From: Chthonomonas sp.
GTDB taxonomy: Bacteria; Armatimonadota; Fimbriimonadia; Fimbriimonadales; Fimbriimonadaceae
DNA length: 44,093 bases
Assembly: GCA_016788115.1 (NCBI GenBank)
Contig: JAEURR010000004.1
Span: 1-44,093 of the forward strand
Reading direction: 5' to 3'
In this document: positions 8,083 to 16,488 of the stretch, one piece after another
Layout of the letters: the number at the start of each line of letters is the position of its first letter
How positions within the stretch are numbered: position 1 is the stretch's first letter
Translations under genes and position numbers: made by a program
The notes under the pieces: generated by a model
Told to the model about the DNA's origin: nothing
The model's input: only the letters and a program-made list of their open reading frames with translations
The model's database searches: none

Positions 8083-11000
8083 CTAGAAGCGCAGCTGGTA
8101 TTCCATGCGCATCGTCCAGTTCTGCAACCGCTGGTCCCCTGGGCGCGAATGCTGCCAGCTCACGTTCCCGAGGAACAGGCTGAGTTGCTGGTTCGGACCC
8201 GGCTGCTGATCGTACCGCAGCGAGTAGCGATGCACAGTCGAGCGTTTGCCCTGGCGATCGTTTTGCTCAACTCCATAGAACAAAAATACGGGAGACGGGT
8301 TCTTCGCGTTGAGAGTCAAATTGACCCCGCCAACCCGGCTGCGGGTCTTCTGCTGATCGTTGCGCAGTTCTTCCCACGATAGCCCGGCAGCGAAGTTTCC
8401 GTCGGTGCGCTGGTTCAATTGCCACTTGTTCGCCCTCGTGGCCTGCGGCAGCGAACCGAGAATGACATCTCCGCGGGCGACTTCGGGGTTGGTCTGAAGT
8501 TGGTGAACCAGTTCCCAAGAGCGGTTGAGCCGCGCGGTCAGCGCATAGTTGCGGATCATCGTGCGCGAACCATCGGGCATCGTGCGCAACTTGTAGGACA
8601 CGTTGAGGCGTAGCGGATTCTTCTCCGCCGGATCGGTCGAGAGCCGGAATGTGCGGTCGATGGCGAGCGCATCGCCCGCAGCCACTTGCGAGAGGTAGTC
8701 CCAGCCCAAGCTCACTTGGCCCACGCGGAATCCTGCGCCCATCGAGCGGTTCTCCCGTGCCCATGCGTTGTTATCGCGCATCGTATCTGCGCCGTAGCGC
8801 AGAGTCAAATCGCTCAACGCACCCAGTTGCAATGGCCGAACCGTCGAGAGCTGGAAATTGCCGGAAGATTGGGTTCGCTGGCGGTCCCAAACGTTCTCCG
8901 AGTACACCGCCTTGCCGACCGCGATACCCGCGACTTGGCCTGGCGTCAGTTCGAAGCTCGACTGCTCCTGGCCGAGCGCACGTGTGTTCGTCTGACGGCC
9001 GTAGTTGTAGCTGAATCGCATGCCGCCGCCAAAGTCCCACCAGAAACCGTACTTTCGTTGACGCTCGCTGGCGTGGTCGCCGGTCCGCTTGACTTCGCTG
9101 TCCGTGACGCTCACGCCCGTTCGCGGGCTCAAGGTCGTCGTGAGCGTGCGTGATTGCTGTGTTTCCCTGTCGCCATCGCTGTAGGTAACGCTCGTGTGCT
9201 GCGCGCCCAGCGAGGTCGCGGCGTTGATTTTAGTCTCGTAGGCAACGGTCTGCCGTTTGGAGTCCGGCAAATCGGTCGTGGAACCGTCATAGTCGACCTT
9301 CTCGGTCTCCAGCTTGACCCTGCCCGCGGAGCCCATGTCCCGGGCGACGCTCCATCGTTCTAGCCCGTTGGCGTAGAGCAGATCCTCTGGCATGTTGGAC
9401 CGCGCTCGGAACCGAAGCATCGAGAGTTGGGTGCGTGCGTCAAGATCATAAACGACCGAAGACGACTCGATATCGCGACTCTCGCCGGTCGCGCCACGGT
9501 CGGCGGTCGAGCGCTGGGTCTCTAGCTGCAATCCGCGCATCAGGTTCCATTTCAGCGCAAATTCCGACTGATGGAACCCACGATACTGGTTTAGAAACTC
9601 TCGTTCGGGGTCGGCCATCGAGCCAATAGACTCAAACCCTTCGCCGATCGCCCGGTTTGCGTAGCGGAGTTCGAGCCCCTTGTCCGCATAGCGTAGCTTC
9701 ATGCGATCGAGTTCGCCTTCGGCGGCCTTGCGAGCCAGGGTCTGTGAGAATTCGAAGGTCTTCGCCCCACCAAGGTTCAGCCCACCGTCAAGATCGGTGC
9801 GACGTAATCCGCTCAGGCTGCCAAGTCGTTCGCGCTCGAAGATCAGCAGTGAGCTGAGAGCCTCGAAGCCGGTACCAATCGACTGGTTTCGGTAGCGGAT
9901 CGAACCGAAATTGCCTGCGAGCGACAAGGTTTGGACTTTTGTCCGGTCGGTGGCATCCTTGAGCGAGAGGTCTTCGGCGGTCAGCGAAAGATTCTTTGCC
10001 GGAGTCAACCGAAGTCGAGTCCCTTCGCGCGAGATACCGTTCAGTTGCCGGAAGAGCTGCCCCTCTTCGCCGCGCTTATCGAAGGGGTTCGCCTGGTACA
10101 TCTTGCCGATCGCATCGACATGCCCGCGCACCTCGGCATCGCTCAGCGCCGCCGAAGCGTTGAAGTCGTGGTCGGAGCCCCGGGTCGTGCGCGAGATGTC
10201 CCAACCGCGACCACTAGCTTGGACGTCCGTGGCGCCCAACCGCGCCGAATCCTGCTGGTCCTCGCGTATCCAGGACGTTGAGTAGCTCCACGGGTTCCCA
10301 CCCATTTGGGCTCCGACGTTCCACGCTTGGCGGCGAAGACCCTGCTCCCGAGAGAGTTGCCCTGCATCGGCGAGGCGTGTGCCGTCGAACCGAGTGAATC
10401 CTTTCTCAACTCGCTGGTCCAAGAATCCGAAGTTCACGATTCCCAACGCGAGATTTGCTTTGCGACGGAAGAGATCGGACCCTTCGCCCGAGTTAATGCG
10501 GTTGGTTTCGAAGCCAATGGAGTTGCGGCCCGCGGCGTAGTTGAGCTGCATCTGCTCGCGGGTCATGCCAGCTTCCTTGGCTAGCTGACCACGATTGACG
10601 TTGCTGAGGTCGTTGAAGCGCTTGAAACCACCGGTGGTGTGCTCGCTCGACCAGTTGAGCTTGAGGCCGCCCAGTTGTGCGCCGTAGCCGCGGCTTTCTA
10701 TGGACTCTTTGCCATCGCGCACGGCGTCGTAGTTCGCCGATAGATTCGCAGACTTGGAGCCTACTTGCTGTAAACCGTATCCAACCCGCGAAAGCCCGCG
10801 CTCTTTCATGAGCGCCGCCACTTGGTCATTCGAGAGACCCGCCTCGCGCAGGCTCTGGGCGGAAGAAAACTTCTTGGAAATGTTCTGGTAGCTCGCGCGG
10901 ATTGAGCCCGTACCTGCCCGGAGTTCCAATCCTTGCATGATGGCTTGCCCCTTGCCTGCGTCCGGAGAAGCTGTCTGCACTTCGGTATCGAGGAGTGACG

Positions 11001-11559
11001 AGGTCTGGACCTTGGATTGATCGCTGACGATGACGACCCCGTTCAGTCCGCCCCCGCCTCGCAAGCCAAACTTGGTCTGCATCCCAACGATGTTCGAGCG
11101 CAGGACGGTGCCATCGTCGAGCCGGTCGGCTTGTCCGAACCCGAGAATCATCCGCTGCGAACCCCCGAGCATGTTCAGCCCGAGGCCGCCGACCATACCC
11201 ATCCCCATCAGGCTGCTCTTCGTCGCCTCGGGTTTGGCATTGGGGTCGTAGCGGTAGGTCGCCTGGATCGACTGGTTCCGCGCTGGCATCTTCGACAAGT
11301 AAACAATGCCCGCCGCGGCATCGATGACGTAGTCCTGGTCACGGCGCAGCGTCTTACCGTCAACAATGATCGTCTCGCTTCCAGGCACGACAGCTGCGTG
11401 ACGCAAAGGTACGGAAGGGGAGCCGGGGGTCACCGAAATCCGGTCAACGGAAGTGCGAATGGCAGAGGATGGAGCAGGCGCGACGACCTCAGCCACGCTC
11501 ACCGAATACACGGCAAGAGCAGCCAAGAGCGCGATCGTCCTTGTGCCTACCCCAGTCAT
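8083..11559 (-). CDS. Large repeat-bearing outer-membrane-type protein, unknown function
   Basis: An 1158-aa exported protein. A signal peptide (IALLAALAVYSVSVAEVVA) is followed by a small beta domain (about residues 40-105, motif IIVDGKTLRRDQDYVID) of a kind seen at the front of large beta-barrel or surface proteins. The rest alternates polar and hydrophobic residues in strand-like runs and ends in an aromatic residue (MRMEYQLRF), as outer-membrane barrels do. Between about residues 225 and 665 six degenerate repeats occur, each a strand, a GF-x(2)-[FLI] segment, a charged helix with R-E/E-Q, and a following strand. No catalytic motif was recognised. It precedes the GT9 gene, hinting at a role in envelope glycan display or export, but that is only context. 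Confidence 0.75.
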   Translation of the reverse strand: MTGVGTRTIALLAALAVYSVSVAEVVAPAPSSAIRTSVDRISVTPGSPSVPLRHAAVVPGSETIIVDGKTLRRDQDYVIDAAAGIVYLSKMPARNQSIQATYRYDPNAKPEATKSSLMGMGMVGGLGLNMLGGSQRMILGFGQADRLDDGTVLRSNIVGMQTKFGLRGGGGLNGVVIVSDQSKVQTSSLLDTEVQTASPDAGKGQAIMQGLELRAGTGSIRASYQNISKKFSSAQSLREAGLSNDQVAALMKERGLSRVGYGLQQVGSKSANLSANYDAVRDGKESIESRGYGAQLGGLKLNWSSEHTTGGFKRFNDLSNVNRGQLAKEAGMTREQMQLNYAAGRNSIGFETNRINSGEGSDLFRRKANLALGIVNFGFLDQRVEKGFTRFDGTRLADAGQLSREQGLRRQAWNVGAQMGGNPWSYSTSWIREDQQDSARLGATDVQASGRGWDISRTTRGSDHDFNASAALSDAEVRGHVDAIGKMYQANPFDKRGEEGQLFRQLNGISREGTRLRLTPAKNLSLTAEDLSLKDATDRTKVQTLSLAGNFGSIRYRNQSIGTGFEALSSLLIFERERLGSLSGLRRTDLDGGLNLGGAKTFEFSQTLARKAAEGELDRMKLRYADKGLELRYANRAIGEGFESIGSMADPEREFLNQYRGFHQSEFALKWNLMRGLQLETQRSTADRGATGESRDIESSSVVYDLDARTQLSMLRFRARSNMPEDLLYANGLERWSVARDMGSAGRVKLETEKVDYDGSTTDLPDSKRQTVAYETKINAATSLGAQHTSVTYSDGDRETQQSRTLTTTLSPRTGVSVTDSEVKRTGDHASERQRKYGFWWDFGGGMRFSYNYGRQTNTRALGQEQSSFELTPGQVAGIAVGKAVYSENVWDRQRTQSSGNFQLSTVRPLQLGALSDLTLRYGADTMRDNNAWARENRSMGAGFRVGQVSLGWDYLSQVAAGDALAIDRTFRLSTDPAEKNPLRLNVSYKLRTMPDGSRTMIRNYALTARLNRSWELVHQLQTNPEVARGDVILGSLPQATRANKWQLNQRTDGNFAAGLSWEELRNDQQKTRSRVGGVNLTLNAKNPSPVFLFYGVEQNDRQGKRSTVHRYSLRYDQQPGPNQQLSLFLGNVSWQHSRPGDQRLQNWTMRMEYQLRF

Positions 11560-11719
11560 AGCTTGTTCTCTGTTAAAAGTATAGGGCCTTAAAGGAAGTT
11601 TCGACCCACCTTTTCAACGAACATTCACTTCTTTCTACGCTGTTCATGCCCCCACAGCGTTCCACTATTCAGGGTTGTTTCCCCTGCAAGAAGAGACGGT
11701 TCAGCTTCATAATGGGTTC

Positions 11720-13117
11720 ATGGGAGTCCGCATTGAGTCTGACAGCATGGGGAAAATCGAGGTCGAATCGACTCGGTACTGGGGTGCGCAGACCCAGCGA
11801 TCCATCGAGAACTTCCCGATCGGCCGCGACCGCTTCATCTGGGGCCGAACGATCATCCGGTCACTGGGCATCCTCAAGAAGTGCGCCGCGCTGGCGAATC
11901 GAGACCTCGGACGTCTGCCCGAAGAAATCGCCTCGCGCATTGTTCTTGCGGCCGACGAAGTGATCTCGGGCAAGCTCGATGAGCACTTCCCGCTCGTTGT
12001 GTGGCAGACCGGTAGCGGCACCCAGAGCAACATGAACTCGAATGAGGTGATCTCCAACCGCGCGATCGAACTCTCAGGCGGGGAAATGGGCTCGAAGTCG
12101 CCGGTGCATCCCAACGACCACGTCAACCACGGACAAAGCTCGAACGACACATTCCCCACCGCGATGCACATCGCAGTGGTTCTTGACATCGCCGAACGCC
12201 TGACCCCCGGAGTGACCACCTTGCGCGACACGTTGGCCCGCAAGGCCTCGCAGTACCAGAATCTCGTCAAAGTCGGCCGGACCCACCTACAAGATGCAAC
12301 GCCCATCACGTTGGGTCAGGAAATCGGCGGATGGGTCGCTCAAATCGACTATTGTTTGCGCGAGGTTCAGCACGCCAAGCAGGGACTGCTCGAATTGGCC
12401 ATTGGCGGCACCGCCGTCGGCACCGGGTTGAACGCCCATCCAAAATTCGGGGACCTGGCCGCCAGCTACATGGCCAAGGAGACCGGCCACGCCTTCACCT
12501 CCGCCGAGAACAAGTTTGCTTCCCTCTCGGCCCACGATGCGCTCGTACAGACCAGCGCGGCCCTAAGGACGCTTGCGGGTGCGCTCCTCAAGATGGCAAA
12601 TGACGTTCGCTGGCTTGCCAGCGGCCCGCGCGACGGGATCGGGGAGATCAACATTCCCGAGAACGAGCCTGGCAGCAGCATCATGCCCGGCAAGGTCAAC
12701 CCCACCCAATGTGAGGCGCTAACCATGGTCGCCGTTCAGGTCTTCGGCAACGATGCCGCAGTGGCCATTGCCGGTTCACAAGGCAACTTCCAGCTAAACG
12801 TCTACAAGCCGGTCATGGTGCACAACGTGCTGGAGTCCATCGCGCTGCTGAGTGATGCGTGCCTGAGTTTCAACGATCAGTGCGCGGTCGGAATAGAGCC
12901 GAACCTGGCGCGTATCCAGAGCAACTTGGACCAGAACCTGATGGTTGTCACCGCGTTGAATCGCCACATCGGATACGACAATGCCGCGATGATTGCGAAG
13001 AAGGCGCACAAGGAAGGCACGACGCTCAAGGCCGCAGCGTTGGCGACTGGCCTGCTGAGCGAAGAGCAGTTCGATGCTTGGGTCGTGCCGCTCGATATGA
13101 CGCACCCGAGCGAGTAA
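11720..13117 (+). CDS. fumC: Class II fumarate hydratase
   Basis: A 465-aa fumarase interconverting fumarate and L-malate in the TCA cycle or reductive succinate branch, a soluble cytoplasmic homotetramer without an iron-sulfur cluster. Markers are [12 protein letters not shown] near the N-terminus, [14 protein letters not shown], the substrate loop [14 protein letters not shown] and the superfamily signature [17 protein letters not shown]. The frame runs upstream to a TTG at 11675; ATG 11720 gives the start that aligns with known FumC ([11 protein letters not shown]...). It sits 18 nt upstream of the NIF3 gene and upstream of the propionate operon, which needs fumarate/malate interconversion for the full cycle. 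Confidence 0.95.
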   Translation: MGVRIESDSMGKIEVESTRYWGAQTQRSIENFPIGRDRFIWGRTIIRSLGILKKCAALANRDLGRLPEEIASRIVLAADEVISGKLDEHFPLVVWQTGSGTQSNMNSNEVISNRAIELSGGEMGSKSPVHPNDHVNHGQSSNDTFPTAMHIAVVLDIAERLTPGVTTLRDTLARKASQYQNLVKVGRTHLQDATPITLGQEIGGWVAQIDYCLREVQHAKQGLLELAIGGTAVGTGLNAHPKFGDLAASYMAKETGHAFTSAENKFASLSAHDALVQTSAALRTLAGALLKMANDVRWLASGPRDGIGEINIPENEPGSSIMPGKVNPTQCEALTMVAVQVFGNDAAVAIAGSQGNFQLNVYKPVMVHNVLESIALLSDACLSFNDQCAVGIEPNLARIQSNLDQNLMVVTALNRHIGYDNAAMIAKKAHKEGTTLKAAALATGLLSEEQFDAWVVPLDMTHPSE

Positions 13118-13135
13118 CTTCGCTACACTGGCGCT

Positions 13136-14236
13136 ATGTCCAACACGGTCGGTGACGTCCTGCGCGCGCTCCAACTTATCGCTCCGAGCGAGATGGCGTT
13201 TGGGTTTGACCGGATCGGGCTACAAGTCGGCGATCCCTCGCAGACGGTCACACTAGGCGTTGTGACGATGGATGCCAGCATGGCCGCCATTCGGCACGCG
13301 AAAGCGGTCGGCGCGCAAGTACTCGTCAGCCACCACCCGGTGATCTGGGAGCCGCTGAGAAACGTGCTCGCAACTGGACCCAACGCGCGCGTCTGGGAAC
13401 TCGCACGAAGCGGCTTGTCCAGCATCGCCGCGCACACCAACTGGGATTCTTGCCCGGGAGGGCTGAACGACTTCCTGGCTGAGCAGATCGGCCTGCAGGA
13501 TGTGCGCTCGTTCGGCTCTTCGGCAGAAGCCACCCACCTGAAAGTCGTTGTTTTCGTGCCTACTGCCGAGTCTGACGGCATGCTCACGGCGCTCGCCGCC
13601 GCGGGTGCGGGCACGATGGGGCGCTACGATCAGTGCGCATTCAGCGTCGAAGGGACTGGCATGTTTCGGCCGCTCGCGGGCGCGAACCCGACCATCGGCA
13701 AGGTCGGCCACCGTGAGTCCGTGGCTGAGAGCCGATTGGAAATGATGCTTCCCGTGGCGGCAAGGGCGAAAGTGGAAGCCGCGCTGCTAGCGGCGCACTC
13801 TTACGAGACGCCCGCTTACGAGTTCATACCGCTCGCCTGCACTTCGGTCCAGCCCATCGGACGCACCGGCCGGCTACCTCAACCACTGGGCCTGCTCGAA
13901 TTCCGTGCGCTGCTCGACACCAAGCTCCACACCCGCGCAATGGTGTGGGGATCGACCACCAAGCCCATCCAAACAGTGGCGGTCGTTGGCGGTGCGGCCG
14001 ACGACGAGTGGCTGGCGGCCCAAGCGGCGGGTGCCGACATCTTGGTTACCGGAGAAGTCAAGCAGCACGTAGCGCTTGCCGCTTCCGAATCTGAGTTCGC
14101 CATTGCCGCAGCTGGCCATTACGCGACTGAGCACCCTTCCTGCGAACGGCTGCGGGCAAAGCTTGAGGCCGAGATGCCTGCGGTTAAGTGGGAGCTCTTT
14201 GTCCCCCCAGCCGGAAGCGCTGGGCGGCCTTACTGA
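13136..14236 (+). CDS. NIF3-like dinuclear metal centre protein
   Basis: A 366-aa member of the NIF3/YbgI/YqfO family (often labelled GTP cyclohydrolase I type 2 homolog). Metal ligands are visible: LVSHHPVIW (H66, H67), AAHTNWD, and the C-terminal GHYATEHPSCERL. The length shows the extra PII-like middle domain found in YqfO-type members (about residues 130-235). Family members are hexameric rings binding two metals; the physiological substrate is unsettled. It starts 18 nt after fumC, probably on the same transcript. A 114-nt gap with an inverted repeat separates it from the next gene. Confidence 0.9.
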   Translation: MSNTVGDVLRALQLIAPSEMAFGFDRIGLQVGDPSQTVTLGVVTMDASMAAIRHAKAVGAQVLVSHHPVIWEPLRNVLATGPNARVWELARSGLSSIAAHTNWDSCPGGLNDFLAEQIGLQDVRSFGSSAEATHLKVVVFVPTAESDGMLTALAAAGAGTMGRYDQCAFSVEGTGMFRPLAGANPTIGKVGHRESVAESRLEMMLPVAARAKVEAALLAAHSYETPAYEFIPLACTSVQPIGRTGRLPQPLGLLEFRALLDTKLHTRAMVWGSTTKPIQTVAVVGGAADDEWLAAQAAGADILVTGEVKQHVALAASESEFAIAAAGHYATEHPSCERLRAKLEAEMPAVKWELFVPPAGSAGRPY

Positions 14237-14253
14237 TCACCGCGATCTTCACA

Positions 14254-14295
14254 GGTCATTTCGTGGTCCGCGCGTTGGCGTCCTAGGAAATGACC
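14254..14295. promoter_or_regulatory. Spaced perfect inverted repeat before the propionate operon
   Basis: GGTCATTTC (14254-14262) and GAAATGACC (14287-14295) form a perfect 9-bp inverted repeat with a 24-nt spacer, in the gap between the NIF3 gene and the carboxyltransferase gene. The half-sites are 33 bp apart centre to centre, about three helical turns, which suits a regulator dimer. No T-run follows, arguing against a terminator. Confidence 0.4.
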
Positions 14296-14350
14296 ACCCC
14301 CTGTCCCAACCTGTTTGAACCTGCGCGCGGTACGATTGGGATAAGGAAAT

Positions 14351-15841
14351 ATGACACGTACTGTAGAAGTTACCGACGTCATGCTGCGAGACGCACACCA
14401 AAGTTTGATGGCCACCCGCATGGCCATGGAGGATATGGTTCCTGCCTGCGAAGCGCTCGACAAAGCGGGCTACTGGAGCCTAGAGTGTTGGGGCGGAGCC
14501 ACCTTCGATTCCTGTATCCGATTCCTGAACGAAGACCCATGGGTGCGACTCCGCGAGTTCAAACGATTGCTGCCAAACACCCGCACCCAGATGCTTCTTC
14601 GCGGGCAAAACCTCCTCGGTTATCGCCACTACGAAGACAGCGTGGTTTGTAAGTTTGTGGAGAAGGCTGCCGAGAACGGAATGGACGTCTTCCGGGTGTT
14701 CGACGCGCTCAACGACGTTCGCAACCTCCGGACTTCCATCGAAGCGGTGAAGCGAACTGGCAAACATGCCCAGGGGACGATCTGCTACACGATTTCTCCT
14801 GTCCACACCGTCGACAAGTTTGTGGATATGGCGCTTCGCCTGAAGGAGATCGGCGTGGATTCGATCTGCGTCAAGGACATGGCCGCTTTGCTCAAGCCTC
14901 AACCCGCCTACGACATCGTCAAGGGCATCAAGGAAGCTTGTGGAGCCGACACGTTGGTTCACGTCCACGTCCATAGCACGACCGGCGTCACGCTCGTGAG
15001 CTTGATGAAGGCAATCGAAGCTGGCGCGGACATCGTAGACACAAGTGTGAGTTCGCTCAGTTTGGGACCAGGTCACAACCCAACCGAGAGCCTGGTTGAA
15101 ATGCTGGAAGGCACCGGGTACGACACGCGTCTCGATCTCGAGGAGATCTATAAGGCGCGCGATCACTTCGCGACGGTCCGCCCCCGATACGCGGAGTACC
15201 TGACCGACTACACCGGCGTCGAAACCGAGATTTTCAAGAGCCAGATTCCGGGCGGCATGCTCAGCAACATGGAAAGCCAGCTGAAGCAGCAAGGCCAAGG
15301 CGAGCGCATGAAAGAAGTGCTGGAAGAAGTTCCGCGCGTCCGTGCGGCCGCCGGGTTCCCGCCGCTGGTCACACCTTCATCCCAGATCGTGGGCACGCAA
15401 GCCGTGTTCAACGTGATGATGGGTGAGTACAAGGTCATGACCGGCGAATTCAGCGACCTAATGCTGGGCTACTATGGCGCGACCGACGCAGAGAAAGATC
15501 CTGCGGTGGTCGAGAAAGCCAAAGAGTTCGGCAAGAAAGAGCCGATCGAATGCCGCCCGGCGGACCTTCTGAAGCCCGAGTGGGAGAAACTGCAATCCGA
15601 AGCGGAAAAGCTTGAGGGCAATAATGGTTCGGTTGAAGACGTGCTGACCTATGCGATGTTTCCGCAGGTCGCGCCCAAGTTCTTCAAGGAACGAGCCAAT
15701 GGCCCTCTGAACGTGGGCAGAGATCCGTCCTTGGCCATCGCCAAGGTCGATGAATCTCATGCGGGCTTCTTGAAGGCTCCGATCGAATACGAGGTAACCA
15801 TCAACCAAAAGCGCCAGCGCGTAACGGTGGCCCCGGTATGA
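14351..15841 (+). CDS. Transcarboxylase 5S-type (oxaloacetate/pyruvate) carboxyltransferase
   Basis: A 496-aa TIM-barrel carboxyltransferase that moves CO2 between biotin and pyruvate/oxaloacetate. It strongly resembles the 5S subunit of methylmalonyl-CoA carboxyltransferase. Active-site residues are in the expected order and spacing: D14 in LRDAHQS, carbamylated-type K175 in CVKDMAALLKPQPAYD, and H206 and H208 in VHVHVHSTTG. The C-terminal helical region (PGGMLSNMESQLKQQ) is the part that also docks the carrier. It lacks a fused biotin domain, which is supplied by a separate gene downstream. First gene of the operon; AAGGA lies 5 nt before the ATG. Oxaloacetate decarboxylase alpha is an alternative label, but no beta (membrane) subunit is present. 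Confidence 0.9.
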   Translation: MTRTVEVTDVMLRDAHQSLMATRMAMEDMVPACEALDKAGYWSLECWGGATFDSCIRFLNEDPWVRLREFKRLLPNTRTQMLLRGQNLLGYRHYEDSVVCKFVEKAAENGMDVFRVFDALNDVRNLRTSIEAVKRTGKHAQGTICYTISPVHTVDKFVDMALRLKEIGVDSICVKDMAALLKPQPAYDIVKGIKEACGADTLVHVHVHSTTGVTLVSLMKAIEAGADIVDTSVSSLSLGPGHNPTESLVEMLEGTGYDTRLDLEEIYKARDHFATVRPRYAEYLTDYTGVETEIFKSQIPGGMLSNMESQLKQQGQGERMKEVLEEVPRVRAAAGFPPLVTPSSQIVGTQAVFNVMMGEYKVMTGEFSDLMLGYYGATDAEKDPAVVEKAKEFGKKEPIECRPADLLKPEWEKLQSEAEKLEGNNGSVEDVLTYAMFPQVAPKFFKERANGPLNVGRDPSLAIAKVDESHAGFLKAPIEYEVTINQKRQRVTVAPV

Positions 15842-16119
15842 CCGACGTCCAGGTCTCACGAGAAGAGTTCGAAGAACTGGCAAAGGAAGTCTTTGCGCTG
15901 CGAGCCGAACTTGCCGCCCTACGCATCAGCGCACCTGCGCCGGATTTGGACGAAGAGACAGTCGGGGTCATCGCCGCGGCAGTCGCTGCTTACCTGGGCA
16001 AACGCGCGAGGATCCGGGTCATCCGCCGAGTGAACCAAGACGAGGTCGGCGGCTGGGCGACTCAAGGACGCACGAAGATTTACGGAAGTCATCACGCACC
16101 TCAGATGAGGGGTTGGTGA
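15838..16119 (+). CDS. Small carboxyltransferase-associated protein (OadG/MmdD-tail-like)
   Basis: A 93-aa protein whose start overlaps the 5S stop by 4 nt (ATGA), showing translational coupling. Residues 1-30 form a charged helix (FEELAKEVFALRAELAAL). After a Pro/Ala linker comes EETVGVIAAAVAAYLGKRARIRVIRRV, then GWATQGRTKIYGSHH. This second half resembles the soluble tail of small (gamma/delta) subunits of biotin-dependent decarboxylases and short proteins often encoded beside propionyl-CoA carboxylase genes. There is no membrane segment, so it is not a Na+-pump gamma subunit. It probably is an assembly or linker subunit of the transcarboxylase; that role is inferred from context. Confidence 0.75.
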   Translation: MTDVQVSREEFEELAKEVFALRAELAALRISAPAPDLDEETVGVIAAAVAAYLGKRARIRVIRRVNQDEVGGWATQGRTKIYGSHHAPQMRGW

Positions 16120-16144
16120 ACCAACGACCGCAATGGGAGACATT

Positions 16145-16465
16145 ATGATTAGCTACAAACTTGAAGAAATTGAGAAAACAGCGCTACCACTCGTGGGCAC
16201 ACTATGCGAGATCAGTTGGAACTCGACCAACCGCATGGCCAAGCGACAGTGTGAGAAGTGCGTGTACGTCGTGCGCGGTTTGGAAGGCCCGATGCTTTGC
16301 GTCGAGTTGCTCTACGACGCCATCGACGGCGAGCACCGCAAGGATCACATTTACTGGGTTCCAGCGGATGCAGTTCAGGCACTTCGCGTCCTGACGCCGA
16401 GTAAGGCGCAGTACCGCATCGAGACCCTAGAAAGGGAGGCTTTGGAAGACCAACCGCGAGGCTGA
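16145..16465 (+). CDS. Hypothetical 106-aa protein in the propionate operon
   Basis: Soluble, mixed alpha/beta protein starting at ATG 16145 behind GGGAG (an upstream in-frame codon at 16133 is less likely). It has three cysteines early on, including a CEKC pair after LCEISWNSTNRMAKRQ, and a charged C-terminal helix. No family was recognised. It sits between the small subunit and the CoA-transferase, with its last codons inside a strong stem-loop that also touches the next gene's ribosome binding site. Confidence 0.7.
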   Translation: MISYKLEEIEKTALPLVGTLCEISWNSTNRMAKRQCEKCVYVVRGLEGPMLCVELLYDAIDGEHRKDHIYWVPADAVQALRVLTPSKAQYRIETLEREALEDQPRG

Positions 16466-16477
16466 CCTCGCGGTTGG
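16450..16477 (+). promoter_or_regulatory. Stem-loop spanning stop codon and next RBS
   Basis: Perfect 11-bp stem CCAACCGCGAG / CTCGCGGTTGG (16450-16460 and 16467-16477) with loop GCTGAC. It covers the stop codon (16463-16465) of the 106-aa gene, and its 3' arm ends in the GG that begins the GGGAGG Shine-Dalgarno of the CoA-transferase. No T-run follows. It could couple translation of the two genes or protect an mRNA end. Confidence 0.55.
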
Positions 16478-16488
16478 GAGGCACGATC

